The notes: generated by a model not told the origin, from the sequence alone. 64,000 bases of DNA from Amorphus orientalis (GCF_030814015.1 NZ_JAUSUL010000001.1:834001-898000), one strand, 5' to 3'. Shown: positions 16,206 through 25,548, numbered from the stretch's first letter. Made by a program: numbers and translations.

Positions 16206-17939
16206 TCAGAAAATGTCCGGTTCGCCGGCGCTGCGGCCGAAATCGGATTGCAGGAAGTCGAAGTCGCACCCCTGGTCCGCCTGGGTCACGTGCTGGGAGA
16301 ACATGTAGCCGTAGCCGCGCTCGAACCGGGCCGGGGGCTGTGTCCACGCCGCCCGGCGCCGCGCGAGCTCGTCCTCCCCGACCAGCATGTCGAGCCGCCG
16401 GTTCGGAAGATCGAGGCGCACGGTATCGCCTGTCTTGAGAAGCGCCAGCGGGCCGCCGACGAAGCTCTCCGGCGCGACGTGGAGGATGCAGGCGCCGTAG
16501 GAGGTGCCGGACATCCGCGCATCGGAGAGGCGCAGCATGTCGCGATGGCCCTGACGCAGCAGCGCCTTCGGGAGGGGCAGCATGCCCCACTCCGGAAAAC
16601 CGGGACCGCCGAGCGGACCGGCGTTGCGCAGCACCATGACGTGGTCCGGGCCGACATCGAGGGTCTCGTCCTCGACCGCCGCCTTCATCTCCGGGTAGCT
16701 GTCGAAGACCAGGGCCGGTCCTTCGTGGACGTAGAATTTCGGATCGCAGGCGGCCGGCTTGATGACCGCGCCGTTGGGACACAGGTTGCCCCTGAGAACC
16801 GCGAGCGACCCTTCCTGGTAGACCGGGTTGGACAGCGGCCGGATGACGTCGTCGTTGTAGACCTCCGCCCCTTCGACGTTGGCGGAGACCGGTTTGCCGG
16901 TCACCGTGAGCGCGGACCCGTCGAGGCGCTCCAGCAACTGCCGCATCAGCGCACGCAGGCCGCCGGCATAGTAGAAGTCCTCCATCAGGTAGGTGCTTCC
17001 GGCCGGACGGATGTTGGCGATGAGCGGCGTCGCGCGGCCGAGGTCGTCGAGATCGTCGAGGTCGAGATCGACGCCGGCGCGGCGCGCAATGGCGATCAGG
17101 TGGACGACCGCGTTGGTGGAGCAGCCCGTCGCCATGGCGACGGTTGCGGCGTTGCGGCAGGCGGCCTCCGTCACGATCCGGTCGGGGGTCAGGTCCTCCC
17201 AGACCATTTCCACGATGCGGCGCCCGCAGGCCGCCGACATGCGCTGGTGGCCGGAATCGACGGCCGGGATCGAGGAGGCGCCGGGAAGCGTCAGCCCGAG
17301 GGCCTCGGCGAGCGCCATCATCGTCGCGGCGGTGCCCATGGTCATGCAGGTTCCGGCGGAGCGCGCGATGCCCCCCTGGATGCCGATCCACTCGGCCTCG
17401 TCCAGGTTCCCGGCGCGCCGCTCGTCCCAGTACTTCCAGGCATCCGACCCGGAGCCCAGCACCTTGCCGGCGTAGTTGCCGCGCAGCATCGGCCCGGCGG
17501 GCAGGTAGATCATCGGCACCCCGGCCGAGATCGCGCCCATGACGAGCCCCGGAGTTGTCTTATCGCAGCCGCCCATGAGCACGACCCCGTCGAGCGGATG
17601 CGAGCGGATGATCTCCTCGGTCTCGATGGCCAAAAGGTTGCGGTAGAGCATCGAGGACGGCTTGGTGAAGCTCTCGTCGACCGAGAGCGCGGGCATCTCC
17701 ACTGCGAAGCCGCCGGCCTGGGTGACGCCGCGTTTCACGTCCCGGACCCGGTCGGGAAAGTGGGAGTGGCAGGTGTTCAGCTCCGACCAGGTGCTGAGGA
17801 TGCCGATCACGGGCTTGTCGCGGAAATCCTCCTCCGCGTAGCCGAGCTGCATCATCCGGGAGCGATGGCCGAAGCTGCGCAGGTCGTCCGGCGCGAACCA
17901 GCGCGCCGATCTGAGGTCTTTTGGGTCTGTCTTGGCCAT
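16206..17939 (-). CDS. IlvD/Edd-family sugar-acid dehydratase (arabinonate/xylonate dehydratase-like)
   Basis: A 577-residue Fe-S dehydratase, the length of L-arabinonate and D-xylonate dehydratases rather than of branched-chain IlvD (about 560-620). Cluster cysteines are seen in MGGCDKTTPG and SAGTCMTMGTAATM, with Mg-binding acidic residues around the first. SDARMSGTSYGACILHVAPES near the C-terminus is the typical active-site serine region of the sugar-acid branch. The enzyme removes water from an aldonate to give 2-keto-3-deoxy-aldonate. The TRAP carrier upstream and the semialdehyde dehydrogenase downstream agree. The exact aldonate cannot be told from sequence alone. Confidence 0.88.
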   Translation of the reverse strand: MAKTDPKDLRSARWFAPDDLRSFGHRSRMMQLGYAEEDFRDKPVIGILSTWSELNTCHSHFPDRVRDVKRGVTQAGGFAVEMPALSVDESFTKPSSMLYRNLLAIETEEIIRSHPLDGVVLMGGCDKTTPGLVMGAISAGVPMIYLPAGPMLRGNYAGKVLGSGSDAWKYWDERRAGNLDEAEWIGIQGGIARSAGTCMTMGTAATMMALAEALGLTLPGASSIPAVDSGHQRMSAACGRRIVEMVWEDLTPDRIVTEAACRNAATVAMATGCSTNAVVHLIAIARRAGVDLDLDDLDDLGRATPLIANIRPAGSTYLMEDFYYAGGLRALMRQLLERLDGSALTVTGKPVSANVEGAEVYNDDVIRPLSNPVYQEGSLAVLRGNLCPNGAVIKPAACDPKFYVHEGPALVFDSYPEMKAAVEDETLDVGPDHVMVLRNAGPLGGPGFPEWGMLPLPKALLRQGHRDMLRLSDARMSGTSYGACILHVAPESFVGGPLALLKTGDTVRLDLPNRRLDMLVGEDELARRRAAWTQPPARFERGYGYMFSQHVTQADQGCDFDFLQSDFGRSAGEPDIF

Positions 17940-17943
17940 GACT

Positions 17944-18105
17944 CTATCCGGTGAACGCGAAGATCAGCCAGCACACGATGGCCGTGAGGATCACGCCCAG
18001 GAGTTCCGGCCAGTTTCCGAAGTCGTGATGGTCGCTTCGTTCCTCCTCGCCGTACTCGGCGGCCGGGAGGTCTTCGTCCTGGTGGGTGAGATTGGGATCG
18101 CTCAT
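17944..18105 (-). CDS. 53-residue single-pass membrane protein of the TRAP operon
   Basis: A short gene placed between the TRAP large permease and the dehydratase. It begins at ATG 18105, seven bases after a perfect AGGAGG (18118-18113) that overlaps the permease stop region, and ends with TAG four bases before the dehydratase start. The first 30 residues are acidic and hydrophilic (MSDPNLTHQDEDLPAAEYGE and on); residues 34-52 (ELLGVILTAIVCWLIFAF) form one transmembrane helix. The spacing and ribosome site argue strongly that it is translated. Function unknown; it may be an accessory of the TRAP carrier. Confidence 0.75.
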   Translation of the reverse strand: MSDPNLTHQDEDLPAAEYGEEERSDHHDFGNWPELLGVILTAIVCWLIFAFTG

Positions 18106-18117
18106 GGTCCGGCCTCC

Positions 18118-19434
18118 TCAATCCAGCAGCGCCGGCAGCCAGAGCGCCAGCTGGGGGAAAAACAGGACCAGGAAGAGGCCCGTCGCCTGCAGCGCGATGA
18201 ACGGCAGGACCGCGAGGAAGATCTCCTGGAGCTCGATCCCTTTCGGAGCCACCGACTTGAGGAAGAAGCAGGCCGGTCCGAAAGGCGGGGAGAGGTAGTA
18301 GATCTGGATGTTCATGGCGAAGAGGACGCCGAACCAGATCGGGTCGAAGCCGAGATCGGTGACCACCGGCGCGAAGATCGGCACGGTGATGAAGATGATC
18401 GCGATCCACTCCAGAAACGTCCCGAGCAGCATGACGATCAGCATCATCACGACGATCACCCAGATCGGGGCGATGTCGAGCGAGGTCAGGATGCCGTGCA
18501 GGAAGTCGCCGCCGCCGATCCGGTTGTAGATCCCGATCAGCGACACCGCGCCCAGCACCAGCCAGATGATCGAGCCGACGGTGAGAACGGTCTGGCGCAT
18601 GGCGTCGCGCGCCATCACCCAGTTGAGTTCCTTGCGGACGGCGGCGACCCCGAGTGCCCCGACCGCTCCGATCGCGGCGGCCTCCGTCACCGTGGCGACG
18701 CCGGTGTAGATCACGCCGAGCACGGTCGCGATCAGGAGCGCCGGCAGCACGACGCCCTTCAGGAACTTCAGCCGCTGGAAGAAGGGCAGGCCGGTTTCGG
18801 GGATGTCGAAGATCGGCGCCATCGCCGGATTGAGCCGGACGCGCACGAGGATGTAGCAGATGAACAGGCTGGCCAGGATCAGGCCGGGCACGGCCGAGGC
18901 CGCGAACAGCTTGGTGATCGAGACCTGCGCGGCGAGGCCGTAGACGATCAGGACCACCGACGGCGGGATCAGGGTCGCCAGCGCACCGGCGGCGCAGATG
19001 ATGCCGATCGACAGCTTGCGGTCGTAGCCGAGCCGGAGCATCTGCGGCAGCGCGATCAGGCCGAGCATGACGATCTCGCCACCCATGATGCCGGACATGG
19101 CGGCCAGCAGAACGGCGACGATGCAGGTCTGCACCGCGACGGAGCCTCGGAACCGGCCGCCCATGATCGCCATGGAATCGAACAGCGACTTGGCGATCCC
19201 GGAGCGCTCCAGCACGTTCGCCATGAACACGAAGAAGGGCACGGCGATCAGCTCGTATTTGTGCAGCACTTCGCTGACGTTGGCGGCGACGATGAAGTAG
19301 CCGGCGCGTTCGCCGAAATAGAGAAGCGCCGTTCCCAGTGAGACCGTGAGCGTCGTGATGCCGAGCGGAACGCCCAGCGCCATCAGGGCCAGGAGCGCGG
19401 CGACGATGAGGAATGTGATCGATTCAATGCCCAC
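18118..19434 (-). CDS. dctM: TRAP transporter large permease (DctM family), sugar-acid operon
   Basis: A 438-residue membrane protein with about twelve hydrophobic helices, the normal size for a DctM subunit. It holds the family segments LERSGIAKSLFDSMAIMGGRFRG, MSGIMGGEIVMLG and a C-terminal SPPFGPACFFLKS motif. DctM forms the sodium-driven transport channel with DctQ. It overlaps dctQ by 11 bases. Adjacent catabolic genes suggest an aldonate or similar sugar acid as substrate. Confidence 0.93.
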   Translation of the reverse strand: MGIESITFLIVAALLALMALGVPLGITTLTVSLGTALLYFGERAGYFIVAANVSEVLHKYELIAVPFFVFMANVLERSGIAKSLFDSMAIMGGRFRGSVAVQTCIVAVLLAAMSGIMGGEIVMLGLIALPQMLRLGYDRKLSIGIICAAGALATLIPPSVVLIVYGLAAQVSITKLFAASAVPGLILASLFICYILVRVRLNPAMAPIFDIPETGLPFFQRLKFLKGVVLPALLIATVLGVIYTGVATVTEAAAIGAVGALGVAAVRKELNWVMARDAMRQTVLTVGSIIWLVLGAVSLIGIYNRIGGGDFLHGILTSLDIAPIWVIVVMMLIVMLLGTFLEWIAIIFITVPIFAPVVTDLGFDPIWFGVLFAMNIQIYYLSPPFGPACFFLKSVAPKGIELQEIFLAVLPFIALQATGLFLVLFFPQLALWLPALLD

Positions 19435-19945
19435 CGGAGGTCTCCCGCTCCGTGCCCAGCGCCCAGCGGATGATGTTGGAGAGCAGCTGCAGCAGGTAGA
19501 GAATGCAGCCCACCACCAGAAGCGCCTTCAGGTAGGTCGGCTGGATCGAATTCATCGCGGTGCCGGAATGTTCGACACGGGAGATGGCCTTCATCGCCGG
19601 ATCCCAGAGGGCCAGCGTCAACACGAGGATCGCCCCGGCGGCGATCAGCATCTGGATCAGGCGGAAGACGTGCCAGGTGCGCGGGCCGACCAGCAGCTCC
19701 AGCATGGTGATGGAGATATGCCGGCTGCGCTCGGTGACGTAGCCGACCGACAGCACCCAGGCGCTGGCGCACAGGGCCATCGCCAGTTCGGTCGACCAGA
19801 CGGTCGGGCTGTCGAAGCCGTAGCGCAGCACCACTTCGAGCGCGGATACGGCGATGCAGGCGAACAGAAACACCGTACACGCCTGGCCGAGGAACACGCT
19901 GACGCGGTCCATCAGCTCGGTGTAGGTGGACAAGATGCGTTTCAT
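19424..19945 (-). CDS. dctQ: TRAP transporter small permease (DctQ family), sugar-acid operon
   Basis: A 173-residue protein with four hydrophobic helices, as usual for DctQ. SALEVVLRYGFDSPTVWSTELA is the conserved first-loop motif. The ATG at 19945 (MKRILSTYTELMDRV) is preferred over an upstream one at 19990, which would add a Pro/Arg-rich start. It follows the binding-protein gene by 170 bases, with a hairpin in between, and overlaps dctM by 11 bases. Confidence 0.9.
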   Translation of the reverse strand: MKRILSTYTELMDRVSVFLGQACTVFLFACIAVSALEVVLRYGFDSPTVWSTELAMALCASAWVLSVGYVTERSRHISITMLELLVGPRTWHVFRLIQMLIAAGAILVLTLALWDPAMKAISRVEHSGTAMNSIQPTYLKALLVVGCILYLLQLLSNIIRWALGTERETSGGH

Positions 19946-20043
19946 GGCTGTGGCCCTGGCTGTCGCACCCGGGGAGGGGCGCCGGCGCATGGAGATCGGC
20001 GGCAGACGGCGCGAAGGGAAGGACGGTCGTCCGGAGCCCGGTG

Positions 20044-20068
20044 CGGTCGGGCTCAGAGCGCCCGACCG
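20044..20068 (-). promoter_or_regulatory. Intercistronic hairpin between dctP and dctQ
   Basis: A 9-bp stem CGGTCGGGC / GCCCGACCG with a 7-base loop and no U-run. Hairpins after a binding-protein gene commonly protect its message and lower expression of the membrane genes. Confidence 0.45.
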
Positions 20069-20115
20069 ACCGGCAAATGGTTCAGGACCCGCGCGTCAGG
20101 CGGGGCTGGACCGCT

Positions 20116-21141
20116 CTAGTCTTTGAAGAGACCGATCTCTTTCATGTAGTCGAGGTTCGCCTGGAGGGCTTCCTGGGCGAGCTCGGACTTCTGCGCGTAC
20201 GCCTTCCACTGCTCACGCGCCACTTCGCGCAGCTGGTCGCGGTCTTCCTGGGCCCAGTCGATGACTTCGATGTCTTCGCTGGCGTCGTCCCGGGCGGCCA
20301 GTTCCTGGTCCTTCTTGGAGACTTCGGCGGCCATCGCGTACATGGCGTCGTACCACCACTTGCGAAGCGCGGCCTGATCCTCCTCGGACAGGGACTCCCA
20401 CGTCTCGGTGTTCACCGTGAACTGCATCGACGGCATGGAATGGATGCCGGGATAGAGCGGGTAGGGGGCCACGTCGTGCAGGCCGGTGGCGTCGTTGTTG
20501 ACGTAGGCCGATGCGTCGGCCGCGTCGACGATGCCTTTTTCGAGGGCGCCGAAGACCTCGGAGAACGGAATGGCGACAGGGGAGGCGCCAGCGGCCTGGA
20601 ACACGGCGGCGGCCAGACCTTCCGGCGAGCGGATCTTCTTGCCTTCGAGATCCTCGAACGTGCGGATCGGCACCCGGGCGACCAGGGCTTCACGGGAGTA
20701 GGGGCCGCACGCCACGACGGTGACTTCGCCATCGGCCACGGAATCGGCGGCCTTCTGCATCATGGCCTCGCCGCCGCCGTCGCGGCAGAAGCCGAGCATC
20801 TGTTCGGGGGTGTCGTAGCCGGAAATCAGGTCGCCCATGATCGCGTAGGCCGGCTCCAGACCGGCGAAGTAATTCACCGAGGTGAAGTCGCCGTCGATGA
20901 CGCCGGCCGCGACCGCTTCGGGCGTGTCGCGCGAGGGAACCACCGAACCGCTGGGGGTCAGCTCGATCTCGATCCGCCCGTCGGTCATCTCCTGGATCTT
21001 CGGAAGCCAGTTTTCGGTCAGGTATTTTGTGGAAAAATCACCGGCGTTGAAGGATGTCTGGATGGTCAGCGTTTCCGCATGGGCCGCGCCGGCGATGAGC
21101 GTGGCTGCGGAGACGGACAAGGCGAGCTTGGCGAATTTCAT
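20116..21141 (-). CDS. dctP: TRAP transporter substrate-binding protein (DctP family), sugar-acid operon
   Basis: A 341-residue periplasmic protein. Residues 1-22 (MKFAKLALSVSAATLIAGAAHA) are a Sec signal. The mature part shows the DctP pattern: an N-terminal beta strand, VARVPIRTFEDLEGKKIRSPEG in the middle with the Arg that salt-bridges a carboxylate ligand, and KGIVDAADAS. It brings the ligand to DctQM. It is the first gene of the operon, 134 bases from the divergent GntR gene. Confidence 0.92.
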   Translation of the reverse strand: MKFAKLALSVSAATLIAGAAHAETLTIQTSFNAGDFSTKYLTENWLPKIQEMTDGRIEIELTPSGSVVPSRDTPEAVAAGVIDGDFTSVNYFAGLEPAYAIMGDLISGYDTPEQMLGFCRDGGGEAMMQKAADSVADGEVTVVACGPYSREALVARVPIRTFEDLEGKKIRSPEGLAAAVFQAAGASPVAIPFSEVFGALEKGIVDAADASAYVNNDATGLHDVAPYPLYPGIHSMPSMQFTVNTETWESLSEEDQAALRKWWYDAMYAMAAEVSKKDQELAARDDASEDIEVIDWAQEDRDQLREVAREQWKAYAQKSELAQEALQANLDYMKEIGLFKD

Positions 21142-21195
21142 TGTTTTCCTCCCATTGAACCTTGAGGGAGCCTATCGGCACCCCACATCTGATGC

Positions 21196-21209
21196 ACTAA
21201 TATATCAGT
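21196..21209. promoter_or_regulatory. Candidate GntR operator between gntR and dctP
   Basis: ACTAATATATCAGT is a near-perfect dyad (12 of 14 positions symmetric) in the 134-base divergent region. FCD-type GntR proteins bind short AT-rich palindromes and usually control the divergent transport operon, so this is a reasonable site. Confidence 0.45.
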
Positions 21210-21275
21210 GTATCGCGGTCAAGTTGGTGTCTATAGAGAGTTGCGCACATCGCTGGTGGCGGCGAGGGGCAAAGG

Positions 21276-21992
21276 ATGAACGACGCACTATTCACGAGCG
21301 GCTCGGTGGCCGGAGAAACGATGCGCGGATCGCCGGTGCGGCGGATCTCTGCCAGTGACCAGATTCACGCGGCGCTGCGCGAGCGCATCGTGTCGCTGGA
21401 GCTGAAGCCGGGCCAGAACCTCTCCCGCTCGGAGACGGCCGAGTTCTATGGGGTGAGCCAGACCCCGGTGCGCGACGCGATGCTGAAACTCCAGCAGGAC
21501 GGCCTGCTGGTGATCTATCCGCAATCCAAGACCGAGGTCTCCCGCATCGATGTCGAGCAGGCCCGGGAGACGCAGTTTCTCCGCCTGTCGATCGAGCTGG
21601 AGGTGGCGCGCATCCTGGCAGCCGCTGGTGAACCGCAACTTCTGGCCGCGACGCGCCGCGTCCTCGACGAGCAGGAAGCGGCCCTCGCCGAAGGCGATCT
21701 CGACCTGTTCTCGCGCCTCGACCGGCAGTTTCACCGGTCCCTCTGCGAAGCGGCGGGCGTCGTGAACCTCTGGCTTCTGGTCACGGCCCGCTCCGGTCAC
21801 ATCGACCGTCTGCGCAACCTCAACCTGCCCGAGCCCGGCAAGGTCTCGAATATCGTCCACTACCATCGCCAGATTCTGGCGGCGATCGAGGCGGGAGACC
21901 GGGCCGGCACAGAGGAGGCCGTCCGGGGCCATCTGTCGGGCACGCTCGCCGCGGTCGACGAGATCAGGGACCGCCATCCGGACTATTTCTGA
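21276..21992 (+). CDS. GntR-family regulator, FCD subfamily
   Basis: A 238-residue regulator. The winged helix spans about residues 25-95 (LRERIVSLELKPGQNLSRSETAEFYGVSQTPVRDAMLKLQ). The C-terminal all-helical FCD domain carries the metal-binding Asp and His positions in DRQFHRSL, HYHRQI and VRGHL. FCD domains bind organic or sugar acids, often with a metal. It is divergent from the TRAP/dehydratase operon and most likely represses it until a pathway acid is present. Confidence 0.88.
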   Translation: MNDALFTSGSVAGETMRGSPVRRISASDQIHAALRERIVSLELKPGQNLSRSETAEFYGVSQTPVRDAMLKLQQDGLLVIYPQSKTEVSRIDVEQARETQFLRLSIELEVARILAAAGEPQLLAATRRVLDEQEAALAEGDLDLFSRLDRQFHRSLCEAAGVVNLWLLVTARSGHIDRLRNLNLPEPGKVSNIVHYHRQILAAIEAGDRAGTEEAVRGHLSGTLAAVDEIRDRHPDYF

Positions 21993-22043
21993 GCAGTCCG
22001 AGCAGGCCGGCGTTCGGGTGGTGAGCCCGGTTGCCCGGCCGGG

Positions 22044-23015
22044 TCAGCCAGCCTTGCGGCGCGCTTCGGTGTCGGCGCGCGCCGGATGATCCGTGACCGT
22101 GGGGTCCGGCGTCGCTTCGGCCAGAAGCTCGGCGGCCACATTGCGGAAGAGATCGGCCATGGCCCCGAAAAGGGGTGCGCGTGCCGAACTCTGGCGCCAG
22201 ACCAGCGCGATCCGGCGATTGGGCACCGGATTCTCGAACGGGATCAGCCGGACGGTGTCCGGGCCTGCGGTGCGGCGGTGGGTGGCGAGCTTGGGAAGAA
22301 GCGTGACGCCGAGACCGGCGCCGACGATGTGGCGCAGGGTTTCCAGGCTCGCCGCGCGGAAGGCCGACTGCTCGACCGCGCCGGACATCTCGCAGATGTC
22401 GAGCGCCTGATCCCGCAGGCAGTGGCCGTCTTCCAGCAGCAGCAGCTCCTGGTCGCGGATCTCGTCCAGGGCGATCGAGCTCCGCTCTGCGAGCGGATGG
22501 ACCGGCGGGACCGCCAGCAGGAACGGTTCCTCGAACAGGAAGCTGGCGATCAGCTGGTCGTCCTGGAGCGGCAGGGCCAGAAGCGCCACGTCGATGTCGC
22601 CGTCGCGCAGATGGCTGATGAGGTGGGAACTCTGTTCCTCCACGAGCGAAAGCCGGAGGGCCGGAAAACGTTCCGCGAAGCGCAGCATCACGCTGGGCAG
22701 GAAATAGGGGCCGAGCGTGGGGAATATCCCGAGGCGCACCGTGCCGCTCTCCGGATCGCGGGCCTGGAGGGCGGTGTCCCTGATGGACTGGACCTCGGCG
22801 AGGATGCGGCGGGCGCTTTCCACCGTCGCTTCCCCGACCGATGTCAGGATGACCCCGCTGGTGCTGCGTTCCACGAGCGCCGTGCCGAGTTCCAGCTCCA
22901 GCTTCTTGATCTGGGTGGAGAGCGTCGGCTGGCTGATGTGGCAGGCTTCCGCCGCCCGGCCGAAATGCCGGTAGCGGGCAAGCGCGAGCAGATATTCCAG
23001 TTCCCTGAGGGTCAT
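22044..23015 (-). CDS. oxyR: Hydrogen peroxide sensor OxyR (LysR family)
   Basis: A 323-residue LysR regulator starting MTLRELEYLLALARYRHFGRAA. The redox pair is exactly placed: Cys199 and Cys208 in EDGHCLRDQALDIC, as in E. coli OxyR. Peroxide forms a disulfide between them and turns the protein into an activator. A frame open 100 codons further upstream belongs to the end of ahpF and is not used. It follows ahpF by 28 bases on the same strand, so oxyR is probably co-transcribed with the peroxidase genes it controls. Confidence 0.93.
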   Translation of the reverse strand: MTLRELEYLLALARYRHFGRAAEACHISQPTLSTQIKKLELELGTALVERSTSGVILTSVGEATVESARRILAEVQSIRDTALQARDPESGTVRLGIFPTLGPYFLPSVMLRFAERFPALRLSLVEEQSSHLISHLRDGDIDVALLALPLQDDQLIASFLFEEPFLLAVPPVHPLAERSSIALDEIRDQELLLLEDGHCLRDQALDICEMSGAVEQSAFRAASLETLRHIVGAGLGVTLLPKLATHRRTAGPDTVRLIPFENPVPNRRIALVWRQSSARAPLFGAMADLFRNVAAELLAEATPDPTVTDHPARADTEARRKAG

Positions 23016-23043
23016 CGCGAACCGCCTTGGCGCCGGTCGGCAG

Positions 23044-24630
23044 TCAGGCCGCCTGGCTTGCCTGCTCCTCGTCGTCCGCCGACGAGCGGATGAGGTGGTC
23101 GAACGCGGCGAGCGACGCCTTCGCGCCTTCACCCACGGCGATGACGATCTGCTTGTAGGGCACGGTCGTGCAGTCGCCGGCAGCGAACACGCCCGGCAGC
23201 GAGGTTTCGCCGCGGTTGTCGACCTCGACCTCGCCGCGATCGGTGAGCGCAACGGTTCCGCGCAGCCACTCGGTGTTCGGCAGGAGCCCGATCTGGACGA
23301 AGATGCCGTCGACATCGACCTCCTTCAGGTCGCCGCCGATCCGGTCCTCGTAGGTGAGGCCGATCACCTTCTTGCCGTCGCCGCGGACCTCGGTGGTCTT
23401 GGCAGACGTCAGCACGGTGACGTTGGGCAGGCTGCGCAGCTTGCGCTGGAGGACGTCGTCGGCGCGCAGCTCCGCATCGAACTCCAGAAGCGTCACGTGC
23501 TTGGTGATGCCGGCGAGATCGATGGCCGCCTCCACGCCGGAATTGCCGCCGCCGATCACCGCCACCGGCTTGCCCTTGTAGAGCGGGCCGTCGCAATGAG
23601 GGCAGTAGGCGACACCCCGGTTCATGTATTCCTCTTCGCCCGGCACGCCCATCTGCCGCCAGCGCGCGCCCGTCGACAGGATGACGGTGCGCCCCTTCAC
23701 CGAAGCGCCGTTCTCCAGCTCGACCTCGAACATGCCGCCGTGATCGCGGAGGCCCGTCGCGGTCTGGAGGTTCATGACCTCCACGTCGTAGTCGGCGACA
23801 TGGGCCTCGAGCGCCTTGGCGAAGTCCGGCCCCTCGGTACGGCGGACGGAGATGAAGTTCTCGATGGCCATGGTGTCCAGAACCTGTCCGCCGAAGCGTT
23901 CTGCGACGACGCCGGTGCGGATGCCCTTGCGCGCGGCGTAGATGGCCGCGGCCGCGCCCGCCGGCCCGCCGCCGACGACCAGCACCTCGAACGGGGCCTG
24001 GGCCTTGATCTTCTCGGCGGCGCGGGCGCTGGCGCCGGTGTCGAGCTTGGCGATGATCTGCTCGACCTCCATGCGGCCCTGGGCGAACGGCTCGCCGTTC
24101 AGGAACACGGAGGGGACGGACATCACCTCGCGCGCGGCGACCTCGTCCTGGAACAGCGCGCCGTCGATGGCGACATGCCGGATGTTCGGATTGAGGACCG
24201 CCATGAGGTTGAGCGCCTGCACCACGTCCGGGCAGTTCTGGCAGCTCAGCGAATAGTAGGTCTCGAAGCGGAAGTCGCCGCTGAGCGCCTTCACCGCCTC
24301 GATGACGTGCTCCTCGACGCGCGGCGGGTAGCCGCCGGTCTGCAGCAGGGCGAGCACCAGGGAGGTGAATTCGTGGCCGAGCGGGATGCCCGCGAAGGTC
24401 AGGTGGATGTCCTCGCCGGGGCTCGTGAGGGCGAAGGCCGGCGCTCGGTCGCCGTCGGCGGTGCGTTCGCTGACCGTGATCAGGTCGGAAAGGCTCGCCA
24501 GTTCGGCCAGAAGCGTCGCCATTTCCTGCGACTTGGCGCTGTCGTTGACCGTGGCGACGATCTCGACCGGACGGACCATCTTCGTGAAGTGGTCCTTCAG
24601 CTGGGACTTCATGGCGTCATCGAGCATCAC
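23044..24630 (-). CDS. ahpF: Alkyl hydroperoxide reductase subunit F
   Basis: A 528-residue flavoprotein disulfide reductase. The N-terminal double thioredoxin-fold domain carries C130-QN-C133, and the NADH/FAD domain carries C343-PH-C346; both pairs pass electrons from NADH to AhpC. FAD motif [12 protein letters not shown] lies near 218. The length matches E. coli AhpF (521). It begins [15 protein letters not shown]; the second Met is an equally good start. It lies 245 bases after ahpC, with no gene in the gap, and before oxyR. Confidence 0.95.
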   Translation of the reverse strand: MMLDDAMKSQLKDHFTKMVRPVEIVATVNDSAKSQEMATLLAELASLSDLITVSERTADGDRAPAFALTSPGEDIHLTFAGIPLGHEFTSLVLALLQTGGYPPRVEEHVIEAVKALSGDFRFETYYSLSCQNCPDVVQALNLMAVLNPNIRHVAIDGALFQDEVAAREVMSVPSVFLNGEPFAQGRMEVEQIIAKLDTGASARAAEKIKAQAPFEVLVVGGGPAGAAAAIYAARKGIRTGVVAERFGGQVLDTMAIENFISVRRTEGPDFAKALEAHVADYDVEVMNLQTATGLRDHGGMFEVELENGASVKGRTVILSTGARWRQMGVPGEEEYMNRGVAYCPHCDGPLYKGKPVAVIGGGNSGVEAAIDLAGITKHVTLLEFDAELRADDVLQRKLRSLPNVTVLTSAKTTEVRGDGKKVIGLTYEDRIGGDLKEVDVDGIFVQIGLLPNTEWLRGTVALTDRGEVEVDNRGETSLPGVFAAGDCTTVPYKQIVIAVGEGAKASLAAFDHLIRSSADDEEQASQAA

Positions 24631-24875
24631 AGTCTCCTTGCGCGAGATGTCTCGCGCGCATCTTGCGACGGACGGACCCGCCGATCGGCGCGGGCCCCGG
24701 GGAAGTCGATCGGGTCAAGCGAGTCGCGGGAGGGAGCGGATCTCGGACCGTCGATCGGAATCGGTCGGGTGGCGCAGCCCGAAGAATGCGGTCGTCTCTC
24801 GCGAACGCACCACGCGACGTTGCGCCACGGCAGCGGCCCTCCGCCATCGGGCGGAGAGCCGTTCGCATCGGTCGA

Positions 24876-25439
24876 TCAGATCTTGCCGACGAGCTGCAGA
24901 GACGGTGCCAGCGTCTGCTCGCCTTCCTCCCACTTCGCCGGGCACACCTCGTCCGGGTGCGCGCGGACGTACTGGGCGGCCTTGACCTTGCGGACCAGGT
25001 CCTTGGCATTGCGGCCGATGCCCTCGGCGGTGATCTCGATCGCCTGGATCACGCCGTCAGGGTCGACGACGAAGGTGCCGCGATCGGCGAGGCCCTGATC
25101 CTCGCGCATGATCTCGAAGTTGCGCGTGATGGTGCCGGTCGGATCGCCGATCATCGCGTACTGGATCTTGCCGATGGTCTCGGACGTCTCGTGCCAGGCC
25201 TTGTGGGTGAAGTGCGTATCCGTCGATACCGAGTAGACTTCGACGCCCATGCGCTGGAGTTCGTCGTAATAATCGGCCAGATCGCCCAACTCGGTTGGGC
25301 AGACGAAGGTGAAGTCGGCCGGATAGAAAAAGAAGATCGCCCACTTTCCTTTGATGTCGGCGTCGGAGACATCAACGAACTTGCCGTTGTGGAAGGCAGT
25401 GGCGGAAAACGGCTTTACGGCAGTGTTGATAACGGACAT
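24876..25439 (-). CDS. ahpC: Alkyl hydroperoxide reductase subunit C (typical 2-Cys peroxiredoxin)
   Basis: A 187-residue peroxiredoxin, the same length as E. coli AhpC. Peroxidatic Cys47 is in DFTFVCPTE and resolving Cys166 in EVCPAKW. It reduces hydrogen peroxide and organic peroxides in the cytoplasm and is recycled by AhpF. It is first in the ahpC-ahpF-oxyR block and has a candidate OxyR site 73 bases upstream of its ATG. Confidence 0.96.
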   Translation of the reverse strand: MSVINTAVKPFSATAFHNGKFVDVSDADIKGKWAIFFFYPADFTFVCPTELGDLADYYDELQRMGVEVYSVSTDTHFTHKAWHETSETIGKIQYAMIGDPTGTITRNFEIMREDQGLADRGTFVVDPDGVIQAIEITAEGIGRNAKDLVRKVKAAQYVRAHPDEVCPAKWEEGEQTLAPSLQLVGKI

Positions 25440-25511
25440 TCTTAATCCTCACATCCATGTCCAGCGGGTCGTCGGTGGCGGGACCATATTCGCTGCAGTG
25501 CAATATGTGAA

Positions 25512-25548
25512 ATAGATATCAAGAAAGAAACCGATTGAGAAATCCTAT
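25512..25548. promoter_or_regulatory. Candidate OxyR binding site upstream of ahpC
   Basis: OxyR contacts four ATAG/CTAT elements at 11-base steps over 37 bases. Here the outer two match exactly (ATAG at 25512, CTAT ending 25548), the third is ATTG (3 of 4) and the second (GAAA) does not match. The first spacer also fits the nTnnnAn pattern. Position and neighbours support it. Confidence 0.45.

Noticed and set aside
16179-17954. A 591-codon plus-strand frame opposite the dehydratase
   Set aside because: The minus strand encodes a full IlvD/Edd protein with its Fe-S motifs; the plus frame has no family likeness.
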